From contig NC_037253.1 in NCBI RefSeq assembly GCF_000002425.4, positions 18,182,407 to 18,246,406 on the forward strand: 64,000 nt of DNA. The letters are read 5' to 3'. The notes below the pieces were generated by a model that had not been told where the DNA came from, did not search any database, and saw only the letters and a program-made list of their open reading frames with translations. The first letter of the stretch is position 1. Every line of letters begins with the position of its first letter. The stretch comes from Physcomitrium patens (Eukaryota > Streptophyta > Bryopsida > Funariales > Funariaceae). Of this stretch, positions 24,050 through 36,929 are shown piece after piece. The position numbers and the translations under genes were made by a program.

Positions 24050-24620
24050 CCAAATAAGATATTGCAATTTTCTAATAGATCTAAGTAGATTGTAAAAAAG
24101 AAAAAATCATGATTTTATTATTTTAAACAATTTTTAAATAAAATATTCTATTAAATTGTTTAACAACACTTTGTGGTATTCATATCTTATTATTCATTAT
24201 TGCATACTTCAGTTTAATAATTTTGTAATCAATTTCTGATAATGGTGACAAGACAACATTATGTCAATTTTGTCTATAGCATCTATTGTTGAATAGAAAT
24301 AAAAAGCACTTTTTTGTAAGCACTTTTTCGTAGTAGTACATTAATTTAGGAAGACCTATTTTATTGACTCACAAGTATGTGGAAGTTTGGTGGTAAGGTT
24401 TCAAACTAGCCAACCTACTGAAAGATTTTTTGGGTACCTTGTGATGAGTCTTTGAGGTGACACAAAGCTATTCTTCAACCTATTGTAATATTTGAAAAGC
24501 CACGCATACAATAAATGTTATTTCTTATATAATCATAATCATTTTTAAAAAGTAGAAAAAATAAAATTACGGTGATATTTGAGTTTGAAATTATAGTCGT
24601 AAGCTGAAGAGGAAAGAGAA

Positions 24621-25611
24621 AAATTAAAGCCTCAAAGTTTCAGTATGGGTATAGCAGTTGGGGCTACGTGGCTCGTCCCCCAATCGTTGCTTAAACCAAC
24701 ACGTACATATACGACATACGATACAAATGAGTACATGATGGATGAATACGTGAACCGTACACGTTTACATCCACGTGTGTGCACGTACCCATCGTGTCTT
24801 AATGTGGGAGGACAAATGGGATCGTTCGAAAGAAGCGTGGTGGATAATTTTGCTTTTCCGAAGGCAGGTGAGAGCTTCATGACTCCAGCGATTGGGAGCT
24901 TGGGGAACTCTACAAGGTTCCCAAGTAGTTCAGGAGGACAAGAGTTGACGGGAGAAACTGAGCGATGCTGTTAGAGAGGCTGACTATGTCTCTTGACGGC
25001 ATTTAGCGGCTTTTGGCGGCAGTAGAAGCTTCTAGCACCTAACTCGTTCGAACTTGGGGAGCCATTTGTTCTTAGTCGGAGGCTTTGCAATTAGTTTGGT
25101 CAACTAGAAGAAGCTTCTGTTAGCACGCTGAAGACGAAAACGTGGGTTGTCGAAACAACTGGTAGTGATGCAACTGTTACCCATAAGAATCGAGAAAGAA
25201 AGTAGTTGCTATTATTGAAGGGTTGAGTAATCAAATTGAATGTATGAGTACGTACATTAATCTCATGGTTTGAATCACACCCTGACATTCGGATGCCAGA
25301 GTTTTGGATTGTACAATACGAATCTTAACATGGGAATTCTCTCATATTTTAATTTGTGCACAATTTCGACGGAGATTTCATGTTTGTTAAGAATAGTCAT
25401 GTTTCATAATCGAATTTTTGTCACTGTTTCAAAGAACCTTCCAAGGTTGATGAAAAGATCCTAACTCATGGAAAGTAACAACAAAATGATTTTTCTACAA
25501 CATTACTCACTCTCGCCCTGTTCTACCTATTATTAGATGAAAACTCTAGCATAGTAACTAAAACGAACCTTCAAATCTTAATAAGCATATATGCTCGTTT
25601 CTCTCTCTCTC

Positions 25612-25642
<31 letters not shown>

Positions 25643-27470
25643 GTGCCAGGGGCATGTTTCAGGGCTTTTGATACAATTGAGCACTCTTCTTTTTTCTGTA
25701 TCCAAAATTGTTATAAGGATCCCGATTGTAAAATCCCAACCATGCTTGACAGAAACTTGCTTGGGGTTTACACTCCTGCAGTTTCCCCCCAAAAAATAAT
25801 TGCAATAATGGTGTTACTCAAGTAAATCTTCTTATGCCCCGAACAATGTGGTCTGGATCATAAATCAACTCTTTAATGAATTGCAAATCAGTAACTATAT
25901 TGTGAACTTATTCTACAAAGTATCCAATTGTCATCTCTGATATGCTAATTTTCGACTATTCATTGTTCAACAACCAGGCAGTTCGAATGTGCAAGTATTG
26001 TCTGCATGACGTTGAGGGTCCTCAGCATGACGCCAGCGTTCTCAGAAGATTTCTGAGATGGTGCGAACTAGATCGAAGTGTCAAATTGTGGCAGAAGCAT
26101 GAGCCTAAGTGGAATGAAAGATCTATATTTTGAGTGTGCGAGTGTAAACAGAGTTCGAATCACTTCCGCAAGAAAATACGGGAACCCCAGTCAAACAGAT
26201 TCCATGATACCTCAAATACTGTGAAAGGTGGACAATGTGTCCGAACGGGAAGCTCAAATTATCTTTGGATGAATGACCGACCCCAACCGACGCAGCCTTG
26301 TCATTCTTGTCCGTTAAAATAAGGAACCAGCCAAATTACAGATATGAAAATAAAGCTTGTCCAAGTCTTGAATACTTGGCATATCTGATACCGTCACCAG
26401 CCATACTTTGGAACTGTATCTTCGACCGCATTCACATCTCGCCGTAGGGTGTGGGATGGATGAATCTTGCTGCACCTTATTCCTGCTTCTAGAAGCTCTC
26501 GCAATTGGCCGCTCGCCCTGGGAGGGGGAGGGGGTGTTGTGGTGAATAGCCCGATGCTCCTCTATCGGTCTTTCTGTCTGTCTTTATGCTTTAACGAGCG
26601 TCAATGTGACGACGAGCATTCTGGCTCTCTTGCAGTACGGCAGTCGGGTTTTCGGGTTTTCGTCTTGATTCCTTAACGATTGGGGCCACACAGCGTGGCC
26701 ATAGAAGCTTCTAACGTGGAAGGCTAGGCAGTCAGTCTTGTAGCCGTGGCTGTCCCGCCAGTGGGAAGCTTCCGGTCATAGTTTGGAAAAGTTGGGGAAA
26801 TCCCGGGGCGTCGCCCCCATCTCTGGTACGCACAAAAGGCCAATCTGCCCGCACTATATTCTACAGTAATCGCTTGTTGACTCATATCCAGGACATGAGT
26901 CCAACCCAGTCACCCAATCGACCTATCCCCAGTCAATAAGAGAGCTGCACAATGGACTTAGCAGCCGGAGTCTCTCACAGGACGTACTGCCTTTGTCTCA
27001 AACGGCTGCTCACTGCGGAGAATGGACGAGAGGTAGAATGGGGAGAGAAGACGCAGTGAGGGCCTGATTAGCGGCATTGAGGTCCAATATTGTGCTGCGG
27101 AACTGTCGTCAGAAGTCAGACAGGCGCTGTGCCTGTCCGGCCAGAGCCGCATTTGAAAGGATTTAGAGCAAGTAGCATAATCATGGGAATAGACAGTGTA
27201 CTACTTCGTTAGATTGGAGTATCGGTCAATTTCCATGCTTAGTTTGGTGCCATTGACGATTAGATCATGGAGCTGAAGCAGTGGAGGAGTCGAATGAGGG
27301 CGAGGAACTTCGAGCGAGTGTGGTAGTGTAGCGGTGGATCGTCAACGCTTCGGCTGAATCGAGTGTGCATGGTGTAGTGTGACGGAGGAGAAGAAGAGAC
27401 GACGGGAGGGAGGAAGACGTTTGGTGGAGTAAGGTGCGTCTGGTGAGGTAGAACAATTTTTTCAGGTCAA
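24621..27470. other. Upstream region of the ABCG gene, no coding gene recognised
   Basis: GC rises again. Short open frames (24645-24974, 25942-26133, 26134-26322 plus) have no known motifs; MCKYCLHDVEG at about 25990 is Cys-rich but isolated. The region contains five palindromic GAA/TTC words (25023, 25109, 26485, 26702, 26764) and a compound (TC)n/(TA)n repeat at 25600-25641. It is likely the promoter and long 5' flank of the transporter gene, possibly with relic sequence. Confidence 0.45.
25600..25641. repeat. Compound (TC)n/(TA)n microsatellite
   Basis: TCTCTCTCTCTCTC is followed by ATTT and a (TA)n run. Confidence 0.9.
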
Positions 27471-27531
27471 CTTGGCGAGGAAATGTCATCTTGGTGAGGA
27501 AATATCATCTTGGTGAGGAAATATCCCTTGG
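27471..27531 (+). repeat. Three 19-bp tandem repeats in the ABCG leader
   Basis: CTTGGCGAGGAAATGTCAT (27471-27489), CTTGGTGAGGAAATATCAT (27490-27508) and CTTGGTGAGGAAATATCCC (27509-27527), followed by TTGG. The array ends 45-50 nt before the ATG at 27576, so it probably lies in the 5' UTR or core promoter of the transporter gene. Confidence 0.9.
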
Positions 27532-27575
27532 TTTAGAGACATTTGTGGCCTTGGAAGTGAGTGCGGGGAGACAAG

Positions 27576-30500
27576 ATGGCGTCGGAGAAGGCGGATGGGC
27601 TGGATGGCCGCCATCTCTCACAGAGCGGCAGCCGGAGGCTGTCAATGTCCCAAAGCGTGGGCAACAACATTCGCAGCTTGAGTTCCAACGTGCGGGGGAA
27701 CTGGGGACTAATGGGCATGATCGACAACCCGCTGGAACGAGCGACCGCTTCGCATCGCGATGAGAGCATGGATGATGAGGAGGCGCTCAAGTGGGCAGCC
27801 GTGGAGCGGCTCCCTACCTACGACCGCGTGCGCACGAGCGTCTTCCACAAAGCCTCCGGGAGTGTGAAGCAGGTAGACGTGCGCGAGTTAACCCCGTTGG
27901 AGACCCAGGAGCTGCTTAACAAACTCATGGCTGAAGCGCAGGACGAGAGCAACATGCTTTTGGTCAAATTGCGCCAGCGCCTTGACAAGTAATAGTCTGT
28001 TGACTCGTCCGATTTTTTTTGCTGATACAAACAGCGCTACTGTGTGCGTGCGTGTGTGTGCGTGTGTGTGTGAGTTTTCTGATTTTTTTTGATTTTTTTG
28101 ACTATTTATTTGTTAGTTTGTTTTGAAATTTTTCATGGGGATGCTCCTCTGATGCTAATTAAATGATCTAGCCACGTCTACTCATCGTTTGGTGTCCACC
28201 TAAATATTTATGCGTGGATCTCGTGAATTTTGAGAAAGACGATGATTTCTTCGAGAAATACCTGAAGTTTTTCAGAGATTGAGCTGTTTTGCAAAGTGAT
28301 TTGCAGCAGCGCAATGACTGATTGAGACACTTCTGAACCTTCCGTTTGCACTCTGCCTATATTTTTGAAGTCGGGGCTTTAGCAGCAAGGTTTTAAGATT
28401 TGGACCTCATGTCGAATATGCGCTTGCAGAGTTGGAATTGATCTGCCTACAATCGAAGTACGCTATGAAAACCTCTCAATCGAGGCGGATTGCTACGTTG
28501 GAAACCGCGCCCTACCATCCCTATGGAATACTGCCCGGAATTTTCTCGAGGTACTGTCTTAGTTACTGTAACCGATGTGTTGCTGTGTCTGTTGCGTTTT
28601 TCTTTTTCTTTTTTTTATTTCCTCTTTTATTGTTATTTTTTTTGTAAATTTTAATTATTTATAAAGCGGACAAACCACTATACGAAAACCAACACGAAAT
28701 ATTAACTAGAAACATGTGTTTCAGTTGCTCAACAAAATTGAGTGGAAATCGTACCTCGAGTCGCCGACTTTGTTAGGGTAACCTGTGTCCATGGTGTATT
28801 CACTGTACTGAGTTTCTCATTGCAGTCTGTCCTGGATACGTTACACCTCTCGATGACTAAGAAAGCAAAACTGTCCATCCTGGAGAATGTCAATGGTGTG
28901 GTCAAGCCCGGCAGGTACCACAATTTTAGAAGCAATTCGAGTTTAGATTGATATGAAAATGCTACTAAATTCACATGCAACTTAGATTGGCAGCACAGGA
29001 TTCATTAAGCAAACTTTGTTCATGATGGTGCCCAGGATGACTCTGCTACTTGGCCCACCCGGCTCTGGCAAGACGACGCTTCTCTTGGCACTAGCAGGAA
29101 GGCTACCCAAAAGCTTGCGTGTTCAGGGAAAGGTGACGCTTAATGGCCACACCCATGACGAGTTTGTGCCGCAGCGGACAGCAGCATACATCAGTCAGAG
29201 TGACCTTCATGTAGGTGAAATGACTGTTCGCGAAACGTTAGCTTTCTCTGCCAAATGCCAGGGTATTGGCACCCGATACGGTGAGTTTGGGAGATTTTTT
29301 ATTTATTTATTTTATTTTATTTTTCTCGTGCAGAAATTCCACGAGGGTAATCAAGATGCTCGTGCTTTTCTAACGTTGCGCAGTTCATTGCAATCACGTT
29401 TCTCAGGGTTTTGCACTAATTTCCGGTCGTGAACATTTATAACAGAGCTTTTGGAGGAGGTCACTCGAAGGGAGAAGGAGGCTGGAATCTATCCTGAAGC
29501 AGACGTAGATGCGTATATGAAGGTCGGCGACTTGGCTAACCTACTCTGGTCTTGTTTTCGATCATGTCATTCCTTGTAAATTGAGTTTGATTTAGTACCT
29601 TCAGACAAAAAATATAACAGGCACTTGTAAGAATCCATGTATTTAATTCTTCAATCACCTAACTTGATGAATGTGTGTACCGACGCAGATGTCAGCACTT
29701 CAAGGGCATCAACACAACGTTGGGGTGGATTACACGTTGCGGGTAAGTCTACTTGTAGCTCTACATTTCTCGTTTTATTCTACTTTCAGGGCACTTTACG
29801 TGTATCAGCTTGACATTCTTTTGCGAGTTAGATCTTTGTTCACGTAGAATTTGTCTGTGCAGATGTTGGGACTGGATGTGTGCGCGGACATATTAGTGGG
29901 AGATGATATGCGGCGAGGGATTTCAGGTGGTCAGAAGAAGCGGGTGACGACAGGTGAGATGATTGTAGGGCCATGCACAGCGCTCTTCATGGACGAGATC
30001 TCAACAGGGCTTGACAGCTCCACGACATTCAGCATCGTGAGAACTTTGGGCCAATTCACCCGCACCTTGGACAGCACGGTGGTGATCTCGCTCCTCCAGC
30101 CGGCGCCCGAAACCTTCGAACTCTTCGATGACATTATTCTTCTGTCCGAGGGCCAGTGCGTGTATCACGGACCTCGTGAGCACGTGATGGAGTTCTTTGA
30201 GTCTTGTGGTTTTAAGTGCCCGGAGCGCAAGGGCATTGCCGATTTCTTACAAGAGGTGACCTCTCCTAAAGACCAAGAACAGTACTGGGCCGACACGCAT
30301 CGTCCCTATCGCTACATTTCAGTACGCGAATTTGCGGAACTGTTTAAGAGCTTTCATGTCGGCGCCTCAATGATGCAGGAGCTCTCTGTTCCATTTCCGA
30401 AAGAGAAAAGCCATCGCGCTGCATTGGCTCAAAAAAAATACGCAGTGAATAGAAAGGAGCTTTTCAAGACGAACTTCAACAAGGAGCTTCTCCTATTCAA

Positions 30501-33500
30501 ACGAAACTCCATCATTACCATTTTCAAAACCATGCAGGTGGTAGTGGCAGCTTTCATCTCCATGACCGTATTTTTTCGCACGAGATTAGATCACGAGACT
30601 ATCGACGATGCCTCGATATACTTGAGCGCGGCATTTTATGCAATAGTGTCCATTATGTTCGGTGGTTTCGGGGAGCTCGCCATGACGATTGCTCGTCTCC
30701 CAGTGATCATCAAGCAACGTGATCTTCTCTTCTTCCCAGCTTGGTCTTATTCCCTCTCGGCCTTTGTGCTGAGCATTCCTGGCTCAGTAATTGAGTCCGT
30801 TGTTTGGGTGAGCATGTCATACTACGTGACAGGCTACTCGCCTGAAGTCAGCCGATTCTTTAAGCAGATGCTGCTGCTCTTCATGGTGGAGCAAATGGCT
30901 GGTGGGATGTTTCGATTCATTGCTGGCCTGTGCCGAACCATGATCCTGGCCAACACGCTGGGTTTTGTCATCATTCTCATCGTCTTTATGTGCGGTGGCT
31001 TCCTCATCCGGCGCCCGGATATACCCGATTGGTGGATCTGGGCCTACTGGATTTCTCCTATGACTTATGCTGAGCAGGCAATCAGTGTCAATGAGCTTCT
31101 GGGAGATCGCTGGCAACATGTAAGGATTCTTCCTTGAACCCATCCCCTCTGACTAATTCTATTGCACAACCTAACTCCAATTTTGCAAATGCTAAACACC
31201 TTATTTATGTTTTGCAATTGCAGCCAAACCCCGGCTCGAACCAGACTGTGGGAGTGGCTGCTCTGATAGCTCGTGGCCAGTATCCGTATGATTACTGGTA
31301 TTGGCTTGGACTTGGCGCGCTTCTGGGTTTGACGATCCTCTACAACGTGGGCTTTACCTTCGCGCTTGGTTACATGCCTGGTAATCTATCACCCATCTTA
31401 ACTAAATTTTTTAGTCTTACGTATGATATGTTACCTGATTGGATTGCGATGCTGTCTGCTCCGAATGGTTGATGAAGTAGACTGATGAGAACTAGTCAAT
31501 ATGGCCACGACAATCAGCTGTTGGAGCGCCGCAAGCTATCATGTCGGAGGAGGATCTCCAAATGAAGGAAGCAGCTAAATTGGGAGGCTCTATGGATTTT
31601 GCATCTTCCCGAAAACATCGCTCCACTTCACGAAGAGCTACGGTGCGTTCAAAGAAAACGTCCTCGAGGATGGAAGTGCAGCTCAGCAGAAGCCGTCGGT
31701 CTAGTAATAGCGATAGAAACCTCGTTGTGCCGAAGGAGCAGAAAGGCATGATCCTTCCTTTTGAGCCCTTGTCCATCTCTTTTGACGAAATCAGTTACTT
31801 CGTCGACATGCCCCCTGAAATGAAGAACGAAGGGATGACAGAGACGAGGTTGAAGCTGCTCAACAACATCACAGGGTCCTTCAGACCTGGAGTTCTGACA
31901 GCCTTGGTGGGTGTAAGTGGAGCGGGGAAGACGACTCTCATGGACGTCTTGGCAGGACGGAAAACGGGAGGGTACATCGAAGGCGATATTAGAATCTCTG
32001 GTTATCCCAAAGTGCAGGCTACATTTGCAAGAATCGCAGGCTACTGCGAGCAAAATGACATCCATTCCCCTCAACTCGACGTGCGAGAGTCACTCGTTTA
32101 CTCCGCCTGGCTTCGTCTCTCCCCCGATATCTCGGATGACGACAAGGTAAAGTTTGTGGACCAAGTGATGGAGCTTGTGGAACTGAACCCCATAGAGCAC
32201 GCATTGGTGGGGTTACCTGGAATTTCCGGGTTGTCCACGGAGCAAAGAAAGCGTCTCACCATTGCAGTGGAGCTGGTCGCAAACCCTTCAATTATTTTCA
32301 TGGATGAGCCTACCAGTGGTCTTGACGCACGCGCGGCTGCTATTGTGATGCGCACTGTGCGTAACACGGTGGACACAGGCAGGACTGTTGTGTGCACCAT
32401 CCATCAACCTAGCATTGACATCTTCGAAGCTTTTGATGAGGTTAAGGCACTCGACGAATCATCTAATTGTTTGGAATCATGGGATCTCTCTTACGTGCTA
32501 GTGCCCGATCAGATTGGCATGCACTTCAACTAACCTGCAAGCCTGCCTATATGTACTGCAGTTGCTGCTTCTGAAGCGTGGAGGACGAGTGATTTATAAT
32601 GGACCATTGGGACACAATTCTGACAAGCTTATCGAGTATTTCCAGGTATGTCAATTGTGTGGTGAAACATCTTTAGATTGCGCATTATAGGTGCACTTTT
32701 GTCACATTTTTTATGGTCATTTTGCAATATGTTGGTTAGAGATTAATGAAACTTGGTCATTATTTGCTGGACAGTCGATGCCTGGAGTTGCTAAAATCAA
32801 GGAGGGTTATAATCCTGCGACATGGATGTTAGAAGTGACCAACAGCAGCGTTGAAAACCAACTTGGGGTGGACTTTGCCGATCTTTACCTGAAATCGGAC
32901 CTTTACCGGTCAGATTCCACTTTAAATCATTGCAGACACACTCTGCCACCCTTTCTGTCAATTGTATGAGGGAGGATATGAAGTTGTAGTCCAGTGACTG
33001 ATGTGGAATCCGGTGGGTTGGCAGGCGTAACAAGCAGATGGTGGAGGACCTCAAAACTCCACGACCAGGCTCGGAAGATTTGTTTTTCGATACACAGTAC
33101 TCTCAAAATTACTTCAACCAGCTCAAAACCGTCTTGTGGAAGCAGTTTATTACATATTGGCGTAGCCCCGATTATAACCTTGTGCGATTCATCTTCACGC
33201 TGTTGATATCGTTGATTTTGGGCAGTCTGTTCTGGCAAATCGGATCGAAGAGGTAGAATTCCTTTTCACATTAGAAATTCTAGACTGTGTAACTCCTGCG
33301 TAAAGCTCCTTAGCCCGTGCATTCGTCGTCTTTATGTTAGAAATTGACCTGAGCATTTTAACGATGTCCTAACATCTTGGGACACTGATTTGAATCTGCA
33401 GAGACAGTGCATCCGATGTGATTACCATACTGGGTGCACTATACGGCTCTACGATCTTCTTGTGCTTCAACAATTGTGGTGCCGTGCAGCCAGTAGTTAG

Positions 33501-34235
33501 CATTGAGCGGACCGTGTTTTACCGAGAGAAAGCGGCGGGAATGTACGCTGCCATGCCTTATGCCTTGGCCCAGGTCAGCCCTCGATCTAAAACTCGGTTT
33601 TTCATTCATTTGTAGGCACTTCCCATTGTTGAACTCGATTTAATGCTAACGTCTGAAAATATGTTTTTCTTTGGTGCTAATTGGATGAATGCTTTGATTT
33701 TTGCACGCAGGTTATTGTGGAAATCCCCTACGTGCTGATGCAAGTGATAATATATGCATCCATTACTTACGCCATGATCGGGTTTGAATGGACTGCTGCC
33801 AAGTTCTTCTGGTATCTCTATATTCTCTTCTTCGGCGTGATTGCCTTCACATTCTACGGCATGATGATGGTGGCGCTCACTCCCAACGCTCAGCTCGCCA
33901 CCATATGCGCCTCCTTCTTTTACGCTCTCTTCAATCTCTTCTCCGGTTTCTTGATTGTCAAACCCAAAATTCCCCCGTGGTGGATTTGGTACTACTGGAT
34001 TTGCCCCGTTTCCTGGATCATTAACGGTCTTGTGAATTCACAGTTCGGTGATGTGACCACCATGATGACCAGTACCGATGGAACACGCGTAGCAGTGAAC
34101 AAATACATCGAGGATAACTTTGGATTCGAGAAGAGCTTTCTCAAGTACACGGCCATTGGGCTGCTAGGATGGGCTGTTATATTCGCCGGGATCTTTGTGC
34201 TTGCCATTAGGTACCTCAACTTCCAACGTCGTTGA
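27576..34235 (+). CDS. Full-size PDR-type ABCG transporter, 14 exons
   Basis: Exons: 27576-27988, 28430-28550, 28826-28914, 29036-29280, 29446-29522, 29689-29742, 29863-31119, 31224-31380, 31518-32440, 32562-32645, 32775-32908, 33025-33252, 33402-33573, 33711-34235. They total 4479 nt (1492 aa), all in frame, the usual length for this family. The order NBD1-TMD1-NBD2-TMD2 is the reverse topology of ABCG/PDR pumps. NBD1 has Walker [10 protein letters not shown] (214-222), signature ISGGQ (353-357) and Walker B ALFMDE (373-378). NBD2 has Walker [10 protein letters not shown] (936-944), signature LSTEQ and [13 protein letters not shown]1 has LLQPAPE where NBD2 has TIHQPS, so the switch His is missing in NBD1, as is normal in PDRs. 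[16 protein letters not shown] (about 1296) and [12 protein letters not shown] mark TMD2. Family members export terpenoids, hormones, cuticle precursors or xenobiotics across the plasma membrane; the substrate here cannot be told. An ATG at 27561-27563 gives a five-residue longer start and is less likely. Confidence 0.96.
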
Positions 34236-35029
34236 GAAATCCCCACAAGGAGGTGGAGAGGAAGAATTCATTTGAGAACCAATCACTGGATTGGCTTTCC
34301 GACAATTCACATGATTTTTTCAATACTTGGCCAGGACATGCAAAGAAGGCTCACACTGGGTCTGCAACTAGACTAGCACTTTTTTCCCTTCACCTCACTT
34401 TAGATCTCTGCAGTTTTTGTTGTCTTTGCGTTGATAGCAGTGCACTCGAAGTGCTCAGATAGAGAGTAGAGCAGCTGCAACAGAGATTACAATGTGTACA
34501 TAATTGATTTGCAGCAGTTTCTGTATTCCTCTGCTTGCAGGTGAGCTGTATTCAGAATTCTAGAGCAATGATATTTTGTTTGACACCATTTGCTTGTTAA
34601 AAGAGTGGGGCATTGCCGACTAGATTGAGAAGCTCCATGAATGTGCTTCATTTACGAGTTGGCTTCATCGCAAACCGCCGAATTTGTTGATCCGTGAAGA
34701 TGGGTTCTATAGATGAATAGTATAGAAGTGTCAACCTATTTCAGCACTTTGTGATGGTCCTAAATGACCTCGTCCTCTTCGATACTGACAAAAGAATTAA
34801 AACAGAAAAGAATGTGAACAATATCACACTTTTCTGCAGCAAGATTTTCTACTACACGGTGTTGGGTGCCAAATGTAGGGCTTGGTGTTAGGTGCGTTGT
34901 CGGTGATCAGACTGTCTCTTTATGCACCAACTCCTTTACATTATTATTATTATTATTGTTTAACTAGTTAGGTGGATGCATTAATAGTGATTTTTCACCA
35001 TGATGTTGGTTTGAAGATAGTGTAAAAAC
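34236..35029. other. 3' flank of the ABCG gene
   Basis: The first few hundred bases are probably 3' UTR. No further gene is seen before the sequence turns AT-rich near 34930. An ATT trinucleotide run is at about 34940-34957. Confidence 0.5.
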
Positions 35030-35078
35030 TATAGTGGATTTAAGTATTGGGGGTTTGAAGATACTTAAATCCACTATA
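35030..35078. repeat. Perfect 18-bp inverted repeat with 13-nt loop
   Basis: TATAGTGGATTTAAGTAT (35030-35047) and its exact complement (35061-35078) flank TGGGGGTTTGAAG. It lies just outside the larger inverted-repeat element. Confidence 0.95.
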
Positions 35079-35139
35079 ATTTTTAAAGTATTGGGATGAG
35101 TAAAGTTATATATTGATATTGGAATTATTATATTTAGAA

Positions 35140-35356
35140 AATTATTCATCCTACATCCCTAATTGATATTGCTACATCCCACATGACCTCCTTGTATACA
35201 ACTAGTTAATAGTATACCTCTTCCTTTTGTGCATTTTTCTCTTTCTTTGAATCGAGAAAGCGTGGTGGTTGAGAAGAAGATAGTGCATATTGTATGATAA
35301 AACAGGTTGTGAGCTGTTTTATTTATTTATTTTTTAAAAAATCAATATATTTGTCT

Positions 35357-35391
<35 letters not shown>

Positions 35392-35750
35392 ACTGATTTT
35401 TATTTTTATTCTATTTTTTTAATCAATACTAAAATTAAATATTGGGTTGCCAAAAGCATCTTAAGCATAGAAGCATGCTTTTTAGTCAATTTCAATCATG
35501 TGGAGGTCACTTGAGGTGTAGCAATATCAATTTTTGATTCATATATTTTGTTTTTTGAATTTTACTTTAAAACTTGTTTTTTCATAAAATATTCATTGTC
35601 TCCCTCTCAACCATCATGCTTTTTTTGCTTTAAGAAAGCAAAGAAATAGAAAAATACGCAAAAGAAAGAGGTATATTATTAGCCAGTTGTTTTTGAAGAG
35701 GTCATGTGGGATGTAGCAACATCAATTGGAGATGTAGTAGTAATAAATTT
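35140..35750. mobile_element. Inverted-repeat (fold-back/MITE-like) element
   Basis: Arms of about 130 bp at 35140-35275 and 35602-35750 are inverted copies. The best block is a perfect 20-bp match, GCTACATCCCACATGACCTC at 35171-35190 against 35698-35717. Further matching blocks cover the AATATACCTCTT-type sequence and the purine-rich inner end with CAACCATCATGC / GTGGTGGTTGAG. A third partial arm copy is at about 35503-35531, and the centre holds a T30 run. There is no coding capacity. No clear target-site duplication was found, so transposon origin is an inference. Confidence 0.6.
35359..35388. repeat. Poly(T) run, 30 nt
   Basis: Uninterrupted T30 in the centre of the inverted-repeat element. 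Confidence 0.95.
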
Positions 35751-36541
35751 TTACATTTATTGTGTTTTTTTTTAATTTAATTAATTTAAATTGCATTCCC
35801 AAAAAATTACATTGGATTATCTGAATTTCAATAGACTTTTGTTTATCTATTAGATTGGATTTTAATACACTTTAGTGTCATTACTTAGATTTGTCACTTT
35901 TACATTCTTTTGTTATTGGCTTTTTAAGGACTTTAAAAAAAAAAAAAAAAATGTGAATTTTTTTATGAGATAATTATGTATGTGTTTATATGTGTGTTTT
36001 TTTATTATACTTTCTTTTTCTTTTTCTTAATAACATCTAAAATTTTAAAATCAACTTATATTAAATTTGTAATTTTGAGTAGTTTATAAGTATTCTTTTT
36101 GTGTTAATATTTTTTTATATTCAAAATCTAAAAATATACTTGAAAAAATTAAAATAATTTTTTTTTTATAATAATCATATTTAAAAAAATAAATGGGTAA
36201 TTTAAGGATTTTAAATAATTGGTTGGAAAACTATAGTACTAAATAAAAATAATGAAAATTAAAATCAGAATATTTAAGTAATTTTACAATGTATTTTTTT
36301 ATATCAAGCACACAACCTACAATTTTGAAAAAAAAATTCAATAGTTTGTTTAAAGCATTAAGTTTTTTGAAAATGCATTAAAAGTAAAAAAGTGTTGAAT
36401 TTTTTGTGTAGAACTACAAGAATTTTCACTTGTAATAATATAAAGGACATATAAGAATAATTAATAAAATTAAAAATACTTTCAATTCAACCATTGTAAA
36501 TATTTTTACTTATAAATATTATTAATTAGGTTAAAATATAC

Positions 36542-36545
<4 letters not shown>

Positions 36546-36581
<36 letters not shown>
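36546..36581. repeat. (TA)n microsatellite
   Basis: About 17 uninterrupted TA units. Confidence 0.95.
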
Positions 36582-36584
<3 letters not shown>

Positions 36585-36886
36585 TTCTGATATATTTTTT
36601 AGTAGACCGAAAAGAAACCTTTCTTAAAGGAGTGTTTTTATAAAAATTAGAAGAGATTTAAAATTCTGCACAATCCTACTAGAATTTGAAAGGAAAAATA
36701 TTATGATTAATAGGATAGTAATAATTATATAAAGCCAATTGTATATATATATATTTAATTAATGATGTATTATCTTATTCTAATGAATATCATGAGATGA
36801 ATATAAATAAATATATATATATATATATATATAGAAGCCTCTATATATATGATGTAGAATTGTAAATATTTAAATAAGAAGCACCT

Positions 36887-36890
<4 letters not shown>

Positions 36891-36925
<35 letters not shown>
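36891..36925. repeat. (TA)n microsatellite
   Basis: About 17 uninterrupted TA units. Confidence 0.95.

Positions 36926-36929
<4 letters not shown>

Larger units (their letters stand above)
22691..24620. other. AT-rich tract with dense microsatellites
   Basis: No gene seen. It contains (TATC)n/(TA)n at about 23034-23098, several (TA)n runs between 23360 and 23640, and a T24 run at 24026-24049. Confidence 0.6.

Noticed and set aside
26683..26699. GGCCAC-ACAGC-GTGGCC hairpin considered as a terminator or miRNA
   Set aside because: Only a 6-bp stem, with no context supporting either function.
29931..30183. Minus-strand open frames inside ABCG exons (also 30817-31143, 31492-32074, 32098-32400)
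   Set aside because: Antisense shadows of conserved transporter exons.
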